From an uncultured beta proteobacterium (GTDB lineage Bacteria; Pseudomonadota; Gammaproteobacteria; Burkholderiales; Burkholderiaceae_C), in NCBI GenBank assembly GCA_903897005.1, contig CAITZZ010000334.1, positions 1 to 49,749 on the forward strand: a stretch of 49,749 nt of DNA, read 5' to 3'. Position 1 is the first letter of the stretch. Every line of letters begins with the position of its first letter. Below are positions 25,947-36,748 of this stretch, piece after piece. The notes under the pieces are model-generated. The model did no database searches, was not told where the DNA came from, and saw nothing but the letters and a program-made list of their open reading frames with translations. Position numbers and translations under genes: made by a program.

Positions 25947-26200
25947 GAAGACCCGCAAGCCGCCTTCAAACCGGTAATTGAGGCACATTTCCGCCTCTGT
26001 TTGGGGCATCGCCGCTGCCAGGCGCTGCTAGCATGGAATGACATGAAATCGGGGTTCTTGCGACATCACTCTGCGGACTGATTCGCACTGACCGTGATTT
26101 CCCTCCTCCGGTCGGCAAGCAAGGAGGTATGCCCTTAGCAGCCCTGCAGGCGAATGGACATTTGAACTTGGCCCCAGCATTTCCCGGAGGCGCTCGTTCC
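25947..26200. other. Intergenic region between kynA and the signalling operon
   Basis: A 254-bp non-coding stretch and the largest gap on the plus strand before 38 kb. It must hold the promoter of the signalling operon if that is transcribed separately. A possible -10 (TAGCAT, 26029-26034) is visible but has no well-spaced -35. AAGGAGG at 26121-26127 is a perfect Shine-Dalgarno core but stands 1 base from ATG 26129, too close to work for it. I see no clear terminator. Confidence 0.5.
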
Positions 26201-27286
26201 GTGACCCAAACAACCATCCTCATCGTGGATGACGAACCAGCCAATCTCTCGTTGCTGACTCATCTGCTGCGACCGACCTATCACGTGCGCGCTGCCAGTT
26301 CGGGCGAGAGCGCGCTCCACGCTGCGGCCAGCGATCCGCGACCTGACCTGGTGTTGCTGGACGTGGCGATGCCTGGCATGGACGGCTTTGAGGTGCTCTC
26401 CCGGCTTCACGCCGCACCGCCGGGCGCAGATATCCCGGTGATCTTTCTGACCGCCATGGCTGAGCAGGGCGATGAGGAACATGGCCTGGCGCTGGGAGCC
26501 GCCGACTACATCACCAAGCCGATCAAGCCGGCCGTCGTACTCGCCAGAGTGCGCACCCAGCTTGAAAGCAAGCATGTACGCGATTGGCTGAAAGACCAGA
26601 ACCTCCTCCTCGAAGCCGAGATCGCGCGGCGCATGGCCGAGAACGACCTGACCCAATTCGTCAGCATCCGGGCACTGGCCCATCTGGCGGAAACGCGCGA
26701 CCCCGAGACCGGCAACCACATCCACCGGACACAGAACTATGTCCATTTACTGGCCTTGAAGCTGCGATCGCACAAACGCTTTGCGGCTTTTCTCGATCCG
26801 CGCAACATTGAACTGCTGCGCAAGTCGGCGCCGCTGCACGACATCGGCAAGGTAGGCATCCCCGACAGCATCCTGCGCAAGCCCGGAGCGCTGACGCCGG
26901 CCGAATGGGAGATCATGAAGACCCATGCCAGGCTCGGTTGCGAGGCCATCGAGCAGGCCCAGACCGATGTCGAGCGACCCGTCGCCTTTCTCAACCTGGC
27001 CAAGGAAATTGCGCACTGGCATCACGAAAAGTGGGATGGCAGCGGCTATCCGGACGGTCTCGCGGGCGACGCCATCCCGATCGCCGCGCGACTGATGGCT
27101 GTGGCCGACGTTTTCGACGCGCTGATCACGACGCGGGTCTACAAGCCGGCGATGAGCTTTGAGCAGGCGCGCGACCTGATCGCGGCCGAGGCCGGCAAGC
27201 ACTTCGATCCCGATGTGGTGGACGCGTTTCTTGCCGGCTTTGCCGATTTCACCGCTGTGGCCACACGCTACCGCGAAGATGACTGA
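26201..27286 (+). CDS. REC-HD-GYP response regulator (c-di-GMP phosphodiesterase), first copy
   Basis: A 361-residue protein with a receiver domain (phospho-acceptor D54 in LVLLDVAMPGMDG, KPIKP near residue 110) and a C-terminal HD-GYP domain. The HD motif is in PLHDIGKVGIPD and the GYP motif in HHEKWDGSGYPDG, both canonical, so c-di-GMP hydrolysis is likely. I chose GTG 26201 (MTQTTILIVDDEP), with GGAGG at 26186-26190, because it matches the N-terminus of its paralogue at 36738. ATG 26129 would add 24 residues with no family match. The stop overlaps the next start (TGATG). Phosphate probably comes from the kinases encoded downstream. Confidence 0.9.
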   Translation: MTQTTILIVDDEPANLSLLTHLLRPTYHVRAASSGESALHAAASDPRPDLVLLDVAMPGMDGFEVLSRLHAAPPGADIPVIFLTAMAEQGDEEHGLALGAADYITKPIKPAVVLARVRTQLESKHVRDWLKDQNLLLEAEIARRMAENDLTQFVSIRALAHLAETRDPETGNHIHRTQNYVHLLALKLRSHKRFAAFLDPRNIELLRKSAPLHDIGKVGIPDSILRKPGALTPAEWEIMKTHARLGCEAIEQAQTDVERPVAFLNLAKEIAHWHHEKWDGSGYPDGLAGDAIPIAARLMAVADVFDALITTRVYKPAMSFEQARDLIAAEAGKHFDPDVVDAFLAGFADFTAVATRYREDD

Positions 27287-30060
27287 TGAGCAGCGCCGGG
27301 ACACCCAATGAAAGTACGTCCATGAAGTCCGTGATGAAACCGCGCGACAGTCATCCGTCGATGATGCCCAATGTCATGGTGCTGGCGGCGAGTGCTGCGG
27401 CGGTGCTGGTGGGCGGTGTGGTCCTGGTCGGCTGGGCATTCGATATCCCCGCGCTCAAGAGCGTCCTGCCGGGCTGGGTTTCGATGAAACCCAATGCAGC
27501 GCTCGCCTTCATCCTGACGGGAATCGCGTTGCAACTTCCCGACCTCCCCAAGGCCTGGCTCGGCCCGCGCCTGGCGATCCACGTTTTGCGTCTTGAGAGC
27601 GGCTGCCGCTGGTTGGTCGGCCTGATCGGTCTGCTGACGCTGGCTGAATACCTTTTCGACTGGAATGCCGGCTTCGACCAGTGGCTGTTCCCTGAGCCCG
27701 CAGGCACCGTGGCCACGTCCAATGCCGGCCGCATGGCCCCGGAGACCGCCTTGTGCTTCCTGCTGCTGGCGACCGGAGCAGCGCTGGCTCGCTTGCGGCG
27801 CAAGACCACGTCGACCCTGCTGGTTTCGATGACGCTCGGTACCCTGGTAACGATCCTGGCGCTGGCGGCCCTGCTGACTTACGTCACGCCCGTCCTCGGC
27901 GCTTTCGGCTGGTGGGGCAAGACCGTCATGGCGGTGCACACCGCAATCCTGTTTACCTGTCTGGGCACGGCAAGCAGCCTGGCGGCATGGCGGGAGTCGC
28001 CCGGCAGCTGGGCCCTGCCTGGACGCACCTTGATCGCCTATGCCATCGGACTGGGCTTGCTGGTGATGGTGGGCGTCACCACGATGCGGGTCCAGAATCT
28101 GCTGATTCGTCTTAACGACAGCGCGGCGCAACTCGAAACAACGCTGTATCTGCTTGAGAACCTTGGCGATCACGTGTCCGATGCCCAAAGCCGCGTTCGC
28201 GGCTATGTCCTCACCGGCGACGAACAGATGCGAACCGCTCACGACGCTGCCGTCTCCGCGGCACGCAAGTCCCTGGAGGCGCTGCGCTCGGTCAAGCTGG
28301 CCGACCCAGGGCAGCAGGCCCGGTTGGCCGGGGTCGAGGCGCTGACGGTGGAGTCGCTGCAGTGGTTTGGACGAAATATGGCGGCGCGCCACGCCGGGCC
28401 CGGCGCCGCCACCGAACTGATCGGCATCGAGACGCAACGGACCCGCGCGCCGCGTGAAGACATCGACCAACTGCAGTTCGATCTGAAGAAGCTTGTTGGC
28501 GAGTCGCGCGTGGCCCATCAAAACGCGTCGTACTTTGCACACATGGTGACCTGGGCTGGCATGCTGCTGAGCCTGATCGTTCTGGTGTTGGCGCTGCTGG
28601 CATGGAACCGCGAGGCCTTTGCACGCGCCGCCACCGAACAGTGTCTGCGCGACGAAGAGATGCGGTTCCGGCAAATGGCCGAATTCGCTACCGATGCGAT
28701 TGTGACCTGCGACCGTGCAGGCGACATCGTAGGCTGGAACCGCAGCGCCGAGCGCATGTTTGGCTACACGACGGCCGAGGTCAGTCTGCGGCCCTTGGCT
28801 CTGCTGATGCCGCAGCGCTACCGCGACCCGCATGCAGCGGGCATGCGTCGACTGGTGGCTGGTGCTGAGCACAAGCTGATCGGAAAATCGGCTGAGTTCG
28901 CCGGACTGCGACGGGACGGCAGCGAATTTCCGCTGGAACTCTCGCTCACGACGTGGGAGGCCGGCGGCCAGGTCTTCTTCAGTGCCTTCATGCGCGACAT
29001 CACCGAGCGCAAACAGGCAGAAGCCTGGGAACGCGAGCGCGCGGTGCTGCTGGCCAGGCAACAGGCTGACGCCATCGAGACCCAGAGCAAGGCCAGGCTG
29101 TTGGCGCAGAAGATGATGGAGGACGCAGTCACCGCACGGGGCCAGGCCGAGGCGATGACCGCGACACTGGATACACAACTCAACGAGCTGCGGCGCTGGC
29201 AAAAGGTAACGCTTGGCCGCGAGGGTCGCATCCTGAGGCTGAAAAAAGAAATCAACAGCCTGATGGCCGAGCGCGGCCAGCCGCCGCGCTACGTGTCTGC
29301 GCTGGATACGGAGCCATCGGTCAAGCTCGTCGACCGGATAACCGGGGTGACCGCTGTTGTCAGCGACATTGGCCAGCGCCTTGCGACGCAGACGGCGTCG
29401 CAAGAGGCAAGCCTGGCCATGTTGAGTCTGCTCGAAGATCAGGTGCAGAACCAGGCTGCGCTGAGCGAGAGCGAAGTCTTTGGTCGTGCCATTCTCGATT
29501 CGGTCGCGGCTGAAATCGCGGTGCTGGACCCCAGAGGCACCATTACCGCGGTAAACCAACCTTGGCGCAGCTTTGCGCTGGAAAACAGCATCGTGCCGGG
29601 CGAGGCGGTTGCGCATACCGGGGTCGGTGAGAATTACCTGGCCCTGTGCAGCAGCACCGGGCCCGCGGCAGACGAGGCCGCGAGCGCCCGTGAGGGGATC
29701 CAGGCGGTGCTGGACGGCCGGCTGCCGAATTTCAGCCTCGAATACTCCTGTCATTCACCGCAGCAGGAGCGCTGGTTCGGCATGAACGTCACACCCTTGG
29801 TCCAGGATGGACAGGGCGCAGTGGTCAGTCATGTCAACATCACCGCCCGCAAGCAGGCCGAAGCGGCGTTGCTGCAACGCAATGACGAACTCACCCGCTT
29901 CAACCGCGTGGCTGTGGACCGTGAAATCGACATGATCGGCCTCAAACGCAAGGTCAATGCGCTGTCGAGGCAACTCGGGCAGGCAGAGCCCTTCAATCTG
30001 TACTTTGCCGCGCCGTCCGATGCCGCCAGCCCCTTCCCGGCCGAACCGGAGGGCGCATGA
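27286..30060 (+). CDS. Membrane CHASE3-PAS-PAS sensor protein without an output domain
   Basis: A 924-residue protein. About seven membrane helices fill residues 30-266, followed by a CHASE3-like periplasmic helical domain (about 268-418: [20 protein letters not shown]), a last helix (420-440) and two PAS domains (about 453-570 and 728-851). Each PAS is followed by a coiled segment: [20 protein letters not shown] near 640 and [20 protein letters not shown] near 865. No HisKA, HATPase, GGDEF, EAL or methyl-accepting domain is present. It overlaps the hybrid kinase gene by 4 bp, so it may work as a partner that feeds that kinase. No ligand can be read. Confidence 0.85.
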   Translation: MSSAGTPNESTSMKSVMKPRDSHPSMMPNVMVLAASAAAVLVGGVVLVGWAFDIPALKSVLPGWVSMKPNAALAFILTGIALQLPDLPKAWLGPRLAIHVLRLESGCRWLVGLIGLLTLAEYLFDWNAGFDQWLFPEPAGTVATSNAGRMAPETALCFLLLATGAALARLRRKTTSTLLVSMTLGTLVTILALAALLTYVTPVLGAFGWWGKTVMAVHTAILFTCLGTASSLAAWRESPGSWALPGRTLIAYAIGLGLLVMVGVTTMRVQNLLIRLNDSAAQLETTLYLLENLGDHVSDAQSRVRGYVLTGDEQMRTAHDAAVSAARKSLEALRSVKLADPGQQARLAGVEALTVESLQWFGRNMAARHAGPGAATELIGIETQRTRAPREDIDQLQFDLKKLVGESRVAHQNASYFAHMVTWAGMLLSLIVLVLALLAWNREAFARAATEQCLRDEEMRFRQMAEFATDAIVTCDRAGDIVGWNRSAERMFGYTTAEVSLRPLALLMPQRYRDPHAAGMRRLVAGAEHKLIGKSAEFAGLRRDGSEFPLELSLTTWEAGGQVFFSAFMRDITERKQAEAWERERAVLLARQQADAIETQSKARLLAQKMMEDAVTARGQAEAMTATLDTQLNELRRWQKVTLGREGRILRLKKEINSLMAERGQPPRYVSALDTEPSVKLVDRITGVTAVVSDIGQRLATQTASQEASLAMLSLLEDQVQNQAALSESEVFGRAILDSVAAEIAVLDPRGTITAVNQPWRSFALENSIVPGEAVAHTGVGENYLALCSSTGPAADEAASAREGIQAVLDGRLPNFSLEYSCHSPQQERWFGMNVTPLVQDGQGAVVSHVNITARKQAEAALLQRNDELTRFNRVAVDREIDMIGLKRKVNALSRQLGQAEPFNLYFAAPSDAASPFPAEPEGA

Positions 30061-33000
30061 GCTGGAATCTGTTTGCCCGGCAATCGATCGTTGTCAGAAC
30101 CACCCTGTTCACGCTGGCCATTTTTGTCCTCAGCCTGTGGTGGCTTTCGTGGTTTGCCAGCCGCTTGCTGCAGACTGACATGCAACGCATCCTGGGCGAG
30201 CAGCAGTTTGCATCGACTTCCTCCCTGGCAACACTGTTCAATGGCCGGCTGACGGACCGGGTCCATGCGCTTGAGATGATTGCCGGCGAAATTGACCGTT
30301 GGGATTTGATGGCCAAGCCGGCAGCCTTGCAGACGAGACTGGAACAGCGCCCACTTCTTCACGCCTTCTTCAACGGCGGTGTCTTCATCACCGGGACCGA
30401 TGGCACTGCGATTGCCGATGTTCCGCTATCTTTCGGGCGCATTGGCACCAACTACATGGACCGCGATGGAATTTCAATTCCACTCAAAGAGGGCAAGACG
30501 GCGATTGGCCGCCCGGTCATCGGGAAGAAAATCGGCGCTCCACTGTTTACCATTGCGGCGCCGATTCGCGACGCTCTGGGCCGGGTGACAGGCGCACTGG
30601 TTGGGGTGACCGACCTTGGCAAGCCCAACTTTCTGGACGAGGTCATTCATTCCCGCTACGGCAAGACCGGTGGCTATTTGCTGCTTGCACCAAAGCACAA
30701 TATTTATGTCACCACCACAGCGAAGGGACTGGACCTGCAAGCACTGCCAGCGCCGGGTGCCAATTCGATGCACGACAAGTACATGCAGGGGTATGAAGGG
30801 TATGGGCTGGCTACAGATTCCGGCGGCGTGCAAGAGCTGACGGCTGCCAAAAACATCGCTGTGGCCGGTTGGCTGTTGGCGACAGTCCTGCCAATCGAAG
30901 AGGCCTTTGCCCCCATCCGCGACATGCAGCAGCGCATGCTGTGGGCTACGATTCTCCTTACCGTACTGGCGACTGAACTGACCCGCCGGATGTTGCGGCG
31001 CCAGCTGATGCCCCTGCTGACCACCGTGAACACTCTGGCGGCGTTGGCGAATACGGATCAGCCGGTGCAGCCCCTGCGCGTCGCGAGGCAGGACGAAGTC
31101 GGCGCACTGGTCGGCGGCTTTAACCGCCTGCTGGAAGTGCTGGCGGTTCGGGAACAAAGCTTGAAGGAGAGCGAACAGCGCTTCAATCTGTTCATGGAGT
31201 ATCTGCCGGGGGCCGTGTTCATCAAGGATGAAGCTGGAACCACGCTCTACGCCAATCGCTACATGATGGACGTTGTTGGGGCGCGCGCCTGGAGTGGCAA
31301 AACCACGCGGGAAATCTTTCCTCCGGAATTGGCAGAGAAGATGGTGGCCGACGATCGCCGTGCGATGGCGGCAGGCTACTTGCTCGTCGCTGAAGAAATA
31401 CCCATCACGGATGGCCGGTGGAGACACTTCGAAACGCGCAAATTCAGCATTCCCCGGCAAGGGCAGTCGCCCCTACTCGGCGGCATTGCTCTTGACATCA
31501 GCGAGCGCGAGCAATCGCAAGCCGCGCTGCGCGATAGCGAGGCGCGCTACCGCAGCATGTTCGACAACAGTCACGCGGTGATGCTGATCATCGCCCCCTC
31601 AGACGGTGCCATCGTCGCCGCCAATCCGGCCGCCGCCGCGTATTACGGCTGGACACAGGAACAACTGCAAGACATGCGCCTCGACCAGATCAACACGCTT
31701 TCCCGCGCCGAAATCGCGGTGGACATGAAGTTGGCCCTGACGCAGCGGCGCCATAGTTTCGAGTGCCGCCACCGCATGGCAGACGGGCAGGTGCGCGATG
31801 TCGAAGTCTTCACTGGTCCGATGCAGTTGGGCGACATGGGCTGGCTGTATTCGATCGTGCATGACATCAGTGCGCGCAAACAGGCCACCCGCCAGCTTGC
31901 TGAAAGTGAGGCGCGGCGAAAAGCCGAGCTGACCGCTGCCCTCGGAACCTTGCGCCTGGGCAGACTGGCGGCGCTGAACCTGATGGAGGACGCCGTTGCC
32001 GCCCGCCGCGCAAGCGAGGCGTCGACCGCCTCACTGCAGGAGAGTCTGGCACAAAACCGGGCGATTACCGAGACTGCCTACGATGCCATCATCACTTCCG
32101 ACAGTGCGGGAAATGTTGCAGGCTGGAACCGTGGCGCCGCGATCATCTTCGGCTACACGCAGGCGCAGGCACTGGGTCTGCCGTTAACAGGACTGATAGC
32201 GCAGCAGGACCGCCCGGCGTTTGTCACCGCCATGACTCGCGTCAGTGCCGGCAGCGAGTCTGGCCTGACAGGTAAGAGGAGTGAACTCGAGGGACTGCGC
32301 AAGCAGGGCGACCCGTTTCCGCTGGAATTTACGACCGCCCAGTGGTCATCCGCTGCCGGCTGCTTCGCAACCACCATCTTCAGCGATATCAGCGAGCGCA
32401 AGCAGGCCGAGTTGGCCCTGGCCAGGGAACGCAGCCTGCTCAAGACCTTGCTTAAAGCGCTGCCCGACCCGGTGTGGCTGAAGGATTGTGCCGGGATCTA
32501 TCTCGCCTGCAATCGGAGGTTCGAGGAATTTGTAGGTGTGCCCGAGCAGCAGATCCTCGGCCGCACGGACTATGACCTTGTCGAGCGCGAGCTGGCCGAC
32601 GCGTTCCGCAAGAACGACCTGCTGGCCATCGATGCCGGCCGCCCGTCCGTCAACGAGGAGGAGTTGCGCTTTGCTTCGGACGGCCACCGGGAGCTGGTCG
32701 AAACCATCAAGCTGCCAATGTACGACGCAAACGGGACGGTGATCGGCGTCCTGGCGGTCAGCCGTGACATCAGCCGGGCCAGACAAAACGAGGCGGAACT
32801 GAGCAAGCTGGCCAGGGCGGTCGAACAAAGCCCGGAGAGCATCGTCATCACCGACGCGCAGACGCGCATCGAATACGTCAACGATGCCTTCCTCGGCGCC
32901 ACGGGCTACCGTCGCGAGGAGGTGATCGGACAGAACCCGCGCCTGCTGCAATCGGGCAGGACAGCGCCGGAGTCCTACCTCGAAATGTGGGCGGCGCTGC

Positions 33001-35042
33001 GCCAGGGAGCCCCGTGGAAAGGCGAGTTCTACAACCGGCGCAAGGACGGCAGCGAGTACATCGAATTTGCCATCATTACCCCGCTGCGCCAGCCAGACGG
33101 GACCATCAGCCACTATGTGTCGGTGCAGGAGGACATCACCGAAAAGAAGCGCCTCGGGCTGGAACTCGACGGTTATCGCGAAAACCTGGAAGCGATGGTG
33201 GAGCAACGCACCAGGGAGCTCAACGCAGCACAACAACGGGCGCAAGCGGCCAACCTGGCCAAGAGCAGTTTCATCACCAACATGAGTCACGAGATACGCA
33301 CGCCGCTGAATGCCATCATCGGTCTCACGCATCTGTTGCGGCGGGGCGGCGCAACGCCCGAGCAGGCCGCGCGTCTGGACAAGATCGACGGCGCCGGTCG
33401 TCACTTGCTGGGCATCATCAACGACATTCTGGACCTGTCCAAGATCGAGGCCGGCCGCTTCCAATTGGTAAGCACCGATTTCCCGCTGTCGGCAGTCCTC
33501 GACAGCGTTGCTTCGATCATTGGTCAATCAGCACAGGCCAAGGGACTGCGCGTCGAAATCGACTACGGTGGCGTGCCCCTGTGGCTGCGCGGCGATCCGA
33601 CGCGTTTGCGTCAGGCGCTGCTCAACTACGCCGGTAACGCCGTCAAGTTCACCGAGCAGGGTTCGATCGCCCTGCGCGCCAAGTTGCTGCAAGACAGCGG
33701 CGACGACTTGCTGGTGCGTCTTGAAGTGCAGGACACCGGGATCGGCATTGCCGCAGACAAGACAGCACGGCTGTTCCAGGACTTCGAGCAGGCGGATACT
33801 TCGACCACGCGCAAGTATGGCGGTACCGGCTTGGGGCTCGCGATCACCCGCCGGTTCGCGCAACTGATGGGCGGCGAAGCCGGAGTTGCCAGCACGCAGG
33901 GGGAGGGCAGCACCTTCTGGTTCACCGTTCGCCTGCAGCGCGGCCACGGCATCATCCCCTCGCAGGGCGTTTCAGCAGAAGCGGCGGACGCGGAAACGCG
34001 CTTGCGGGAGTATTGCGGCAAGGTCAGGTTGTTGCTGGCCGAGGACCACCCGATCAATCGCGAAGTGGCACTGGAATTGCTCAAGGCGGTCGGACTCACG
34101 GTAGACGCGGCCGCGGATGGCCGCGAAGCGCTGGAACTGGCGCAGGCGCGCCACTACGACCTGATCCTGATGGACGTGCAGATGCCCGTCATGAACGGCA
34201 TCGAGGCGACTCGCGCCATTCATGCCGTGCCGGGCCGCGACGGAACGCCGATCCTGGCCATGACCGCCAACGTTTTTGAAGAAGATCGCCGCGCCTGCGA
34301 GGCGGCAGGCATGAAGGACTTCATTGCCAAGCCGGTTGATCCGGCCGCGCTTTACGCGACCCTGCTGAAGTGGTTGCCGCAAACGCGTGCAAGGGGCGCC
34401 AGCCTGGTGCAGCACGCCGTGAGTCTGGGTCACGTCGCGACCGTACTGCCGCAGGCGCTGGCCGATTTCCCGGGACTTGATGCGGCGCGGGGGCTGGCGG
34501 CACTGAGAGGCGACTTGCATGCCTATGTCGGTCTGTTGCGGCAGTTCGCCGCCAACCATGACGACGATGTGCGCCAGTTGCGTGACGCGCTTGCGATGGA
34601 CGAAATCGATGTCGCCAGACAACGCACGCATGCGCTCAAAGGCGTGGCCGGGACGCTTGGCGCCAAAGGCATTCAGCTGGCCGTGCTGGCTTTGGAACAG
34701 GCAATCCGCGGCAATGACGCGGCAAGCCTGCCCGGTTTGCTGGAAACCCTGCGCAAGGAACAGGACGCACTGAACTCGGTGCTAGCCCAATTGCCCGAAG
34801 CGGCAAGCGACGCCGAGGTGGCCCCCGATCCGGGCCGTGTGCAGTTGCTGCTCGCGCAACTCGATCCCATGCTGGCCGGTGACGATACGGCTGCGGGCGA
34901 TCTGTTCGATGAAAATCGGCAACTGCTGCAGGCAACGCTGGGGCTGGCTGCGAAGCAACTCGGGCGACAGATTGCAGACTTCAATTTCCCCGACGCTCTG
35001 GCGACGCTGCGCAAGCTCAAGCAAAGGGGAGAGGCGCCATGA
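30057..35042 (+). CDS. Hybrid sensor histidine kinase: dCache-HAMP-5xPAS-HisKA-HATPase-REC-HPT
   Basis: A 1661-residue phosphorelay kinase. A membrane helix (14-34), periplasmic dCache-type domain (35 to about 290), second helix (294-308) and HAMP are followed by five PAS domains (about 371-485, 493-610, 668-785, 793-912, 917-1040). The kinase core follows: H1078 in [11 protein letters not shown]-box [16 protein letters not shown] and [12 protein letters not shown] has D1373 in LILMDVQMP and HPT has H1525 in [14 protein letters not shown]-terminal helical tail (about 1580-1661) resembles the tail of the next protein. The HPT domain probably passes phosphate to the flanking HD-GYP regulators. 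The dCache half is a close paralogue of that in the GGDEF-EAL protein at 39297-42152. Confidence 0.93.
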   Translation: MSWNLFARQSIVVRTTLFTLAIFVLSLWWLSWFASRLLQTDMQRILGEQQFASTSSLATLFNGRLTDRVHALEMIAGEIDRWDLMAKPAALQTRLEQRPLLHAFFNGGVFITGTDGTAIADVPLSFGRIGTNYMDRDGISIPLKEGKTAIGRPVIGKKIGAPLFTIAAPIRDALGRVTGALVGVTDLGKPNFLDEVIHSRYGKTGGYLLLAPKHNIYVTTTAKGLDLQALPAPGANSMHDKYMQGYEGYGLATDSGGVQELTAAKNIAVAGWLLATVLPIEEAFAPIRDMQQRMLWATILLTVLATELTRRMLRRQLMPLLTTVNTLAALANTDQPVQPLRVARQDEVGALVGGFNRLLEVLAVREQSLKESEQRFNLFMEYLPGAVFIKDEAGTTLYANRYMMDVVGARAWSGKTTREIFPPELAEKMVADDRRAMAAGYLLVAEEIPITDGRWRHFETRKFSIPRQGQSPLLGGIALDISEREQSQAALRDSEARYRSMFDNSHAVMLIIAPSDGAIVAANPAAAAYYGWTQEQLQDMRLDQINTLSRAEIAVDMKLALTQRRHSFECRHRMADGQVRDVEVFTGPMQLGDMGWLYSIVHDISARKQATRQLAESEARRKAELTAALGTLRLGRLAALNLMEDAVAARRASEASTASLQESLAQNRAITETAYDAIITSDSAGNVAGWNRGAAIIFGYTQAQALGLPLTGLIAQQDRPAFVTAMTRVSAGSESGLTGKRSELEGLRKQGDPFPLEFTTAQWSSAAGCFATTIFSDISERKQAELALARERSLLKTLLKALPDPVWLKDCAGIYLACNRRFEEFVGVPEQQILGRTDYDLVERELADAFRKNDLLAIDAGRPSVNEEELRFASDGHRELVETIKLPMYDANGTVIGVLAVSRDISRARQNEAELSKLARAVEQSPESIVITDAQTRIEYVNDAFLGATGYRREEVIGQNPRLLQSGRTAPESYLEMWAALRQGAPWKGEFYNRRKDGSEYIEFAIITPLRQPDGTISHYVSVQEDITEKKRLGLELDGYRENLEAMVEQRTRELNAAQQRAQAANLAKSSFITNMSHEIRTPLNAIIGLTHLLRRGGATPEQAARLDKIDGAGRHLLGIINDILDLSKIEAGRFQLVSTDFPLSAVLDSVASIIGQSAQAKGLRVEIDYGGVPLWLRGDPTRLRQALLNYAGNAVKFTEQGSIALRAKLLQDSGDDLLVRLEVQDTGIGIAADKTARLFQDFEQADTSTTRKYGGTGLGLAITRRFAQLMGGEAGVASTQGEGSTFWFTVRLQRGHGIIPSQGVSAEAADAETRLREYCGKVRLLLAEDHPINREVALELLKAVGLTVDAAADGREALELAQARHYDLILMDVQMPVMNGIEATRAIHAVPGRDGTPILAMTANVFEEDRRACEAAGMKDFIAKPVDPAALYATLLKWLPQTRARGASLVQHAVSLGHVATVLPQALADFPGLDAARGLAALRGDLHAYVGLLRQFAANHDDDVRQLRDALAMDEIDVARQRTHALKGVAGTLGAKGIQLAVLALEQAIRGNDAASLPGLLETLRKEQDALNSVLAQLPEAASDAEVAPDPGRVQLLLAQLDPMLAGDDTAAGDLFDENRQLLQATLGLAAKQLGRQIADFNFPDALATLRKLKQRGEAP

Positions 35043-36748
35043 GCTTCATGCTCTGGAGCGAGGAGTTGAACACCGGCGTCGAGGTCATCGACAGCCAGCA
35101 TAGAGAGCTGGTGGACATGCTCAACCGCGCCGCACCCGTCCTTGCGCGCTCCAGTCAGGACTCGATGCAAGTCGTCGGGCCGCTGCTCGACGGCCTGGTT
35201 AACTATGCCGCGATCCATTTCCACACCGAAGAGGAGATGATGACGAGCGCGGGCATGGATGCCCGGGCGCGCGAACACCATCACGCCACGCACGCCGGCT
35301 TTGCCGAGCAGGTTGCTCGGATGGCGCAATCCTTTAGCCAGGGCCTCGACGTGACAGGCGACCGGCTGCTGTCGTTTCTGGCGAGCTGGCTGGTCCTGCA
35401 CATTCTTGGCGAAGACCAGGCCATGGCGCGCCAGTTTCGCGCCCTGGCAAACGGCCTGCCGGCCGCACAAGCTTATGCGGCGGCGCGCGGCGACGAACTG
35501 CAGCCGTCGCCGTCGGCGCTGTCGCAGGCTCTGGTCGGTATCTACACGATGCATACCCGGCAGAACCGGGAGCTCCTGCTCACCAACGACGATCTGGCCG
35601 CCAGCCGGGCGGCCATCCAGCACCACAGTGAGAATCTGGAACATCTGGTTGGCCTGCGCACGGTCGAGTTGGAAGAAGTGGCCAAGGACTTGCGCGCTGC
35701 GCGCGACGCCGCGCAGGCGGCCAACCGCGCCAAAACCCGCTTTCTCGGCACCATGAGCCACGAACTGCGCACGCCGATGAACACCGTGCTCGGCTTCTCC
35801 CGTCTGCTGCACGACCAGGGTTTGCCTGCGCCGCAGCAGGTTCTGGCGGGCAAGGTCGTCAGGGCCAGCGAGCGCCTGCTGTTGCTGCTCAACGGCATCA
35901 TCGACTATGCCCGGCTGGAACGCGGCAGCCAGGACGATGCCGATCTGGCCGCCTTCGACCTGGCCGCACTGCTTGGCCAATGCAGTGCGGCCGGTTTCGC
36001 GGCGGCAAAGGCCAAGGGCCTGCAAACCGGCGTCGACATCGACCCTGGGCTGCCACGCTGTTTGCGCGGCGATGCCAAAGTCATTGAACGCATTCTTCAG
36101 CAGCTGATCGGGAACGCCGTCAAATTCACGTCCAGTGGATCAATCCGGCTGTCTGCGCTAAGGCACGCGGCCCAGGGCGATGCTGCGCCGCGTTGGCGTA
36201 TCAGCGTCAGCGATACCGGCATCGGGATCCCCCAGAGCATCCAGGCTCGACTGTTTCAACCTTTCATGCAGGCCGATGACGGCGCCGCCCGCAGGTTCGA
36301 GGGCATCGGCCTGGGCCTCGCCTTGGCGCGGGAACTGGCGCATCTGCTGGGCGCTGAAGTCGGTCTGAAGAGCGAGCCGGGCCGGGGCAGCTGCTTCTGG
36401 CTGGAACTCGATTTGAAAGCCGATACGTCGGCCGTGCCGGTCGCGCCTGCTGCGCCTGATGCTTCGTCCGTGGCGGCGTCGCTACCGATGAGCGCGGCGG
36501 CAAGCGCCAAGGGAGCGCTGCCAGCCCAGTCGCGCGCGGCCTTGCAGACCCTGGAACGGCTGCTGGGCGCTTGCGACACACGAGCCGCGACCGTGCTCGC
36601 AGGCGCCGCCTCCGACCTGCGGCCCTGGCTGGGTGATGGCGTGGACGCCTTGTTCAGTCTGATTGACGCTTTCGAATTTGATCGAGCCTGCCTGCTGCTG
36701 CAGAATCTGCAGACCAAGGTCGCGAAGGAGCTACCCCATGAGCACTGA
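35039..36748 (+). CDS. Hemerythrin-domain histidine kinase
   Basis: A 569-residue soluble kinase. Residues 1 to about 135 are a bacteriohaemerythrin with a full di-iron ligand set: H21, H60, E64, H81, H85, H121 and D126 ([25 protein letters not shown]). After a coiled coil comes HisKA with H241 ([10 protein letters not shown]), then HATPase with [16 protein letters not shown] and [10 protein letters not shown] tail (about 490-569) is similar to that of the hybrid kinase. It most likely senses O2 or NO through the di-iron site and phosphorylates one of the HD-GYP regulators. It overlaps the kinase gene before it by 4 bp and the regulator after it by 11 bp. Confidence 0.93.
   Translation: MSFMLWSEELNTGVEVIDSQHRELVDMLNRAAPVLARSSQDSMQVVGPLLDGLVNYAAIHFHTEEEMMTSAGMDARAREHHHATHAGFAEQVARMAQSFSQGLDVTGDRLLSFLASWLVLHILGEDQAMARQFRALANGLPAAQAYAAARGDELQPSPSALSQALVGIYTMHTRQNRELLLTNDDLAASRAAIQHHSENLEHLVGLRTVELEEVAKDLRAARDAAQAANRAKTRFLGTMSHELRTPMNTVLGFSRLLHDQGLPAPQQVLAGKVVRASERLLLLLNGIIDYARLERGSQDDADLAAFDLAALLGQCSAAGFAAAKAKGLQTGVDIDPGLPRCLRGDAKVIERILQQLIGNAVKFTSSGSIRLSALRHAAQGDAAPRWRISVSDTGIGIPQSIQARLFQPFMQADDGAARRFEGIGLGLALARELAHLLGAEVGLKSEPGRGSCFWLELDLKADTSAVPVAPAAPDASSVAASLPMSAAASAKGALPAQSRAALQTLERLLGACDTRAATVLAGAASDLRPWLGDGVDALFSLIDAFEFDRACLLLQNLQTKVAKELPHEH

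Noticed and set aside
26129-26200. ATG 26129 as start of the first HD-GYP regulator, with AAGGAGG just before it
   Set aside because: The ribosome site is 1 base from the ATG, and the 24 extra residues match no receiver domain; GTG 26201 fits the paralogue.
27268-29754. 828-codon minus-strand open frame opposite the CHASE3/PAS sensor
   Set aside because: The plus strand has recognisable CHASE3 and PAS domains and coupled starts; the minus frame has none and low-complexity composition.
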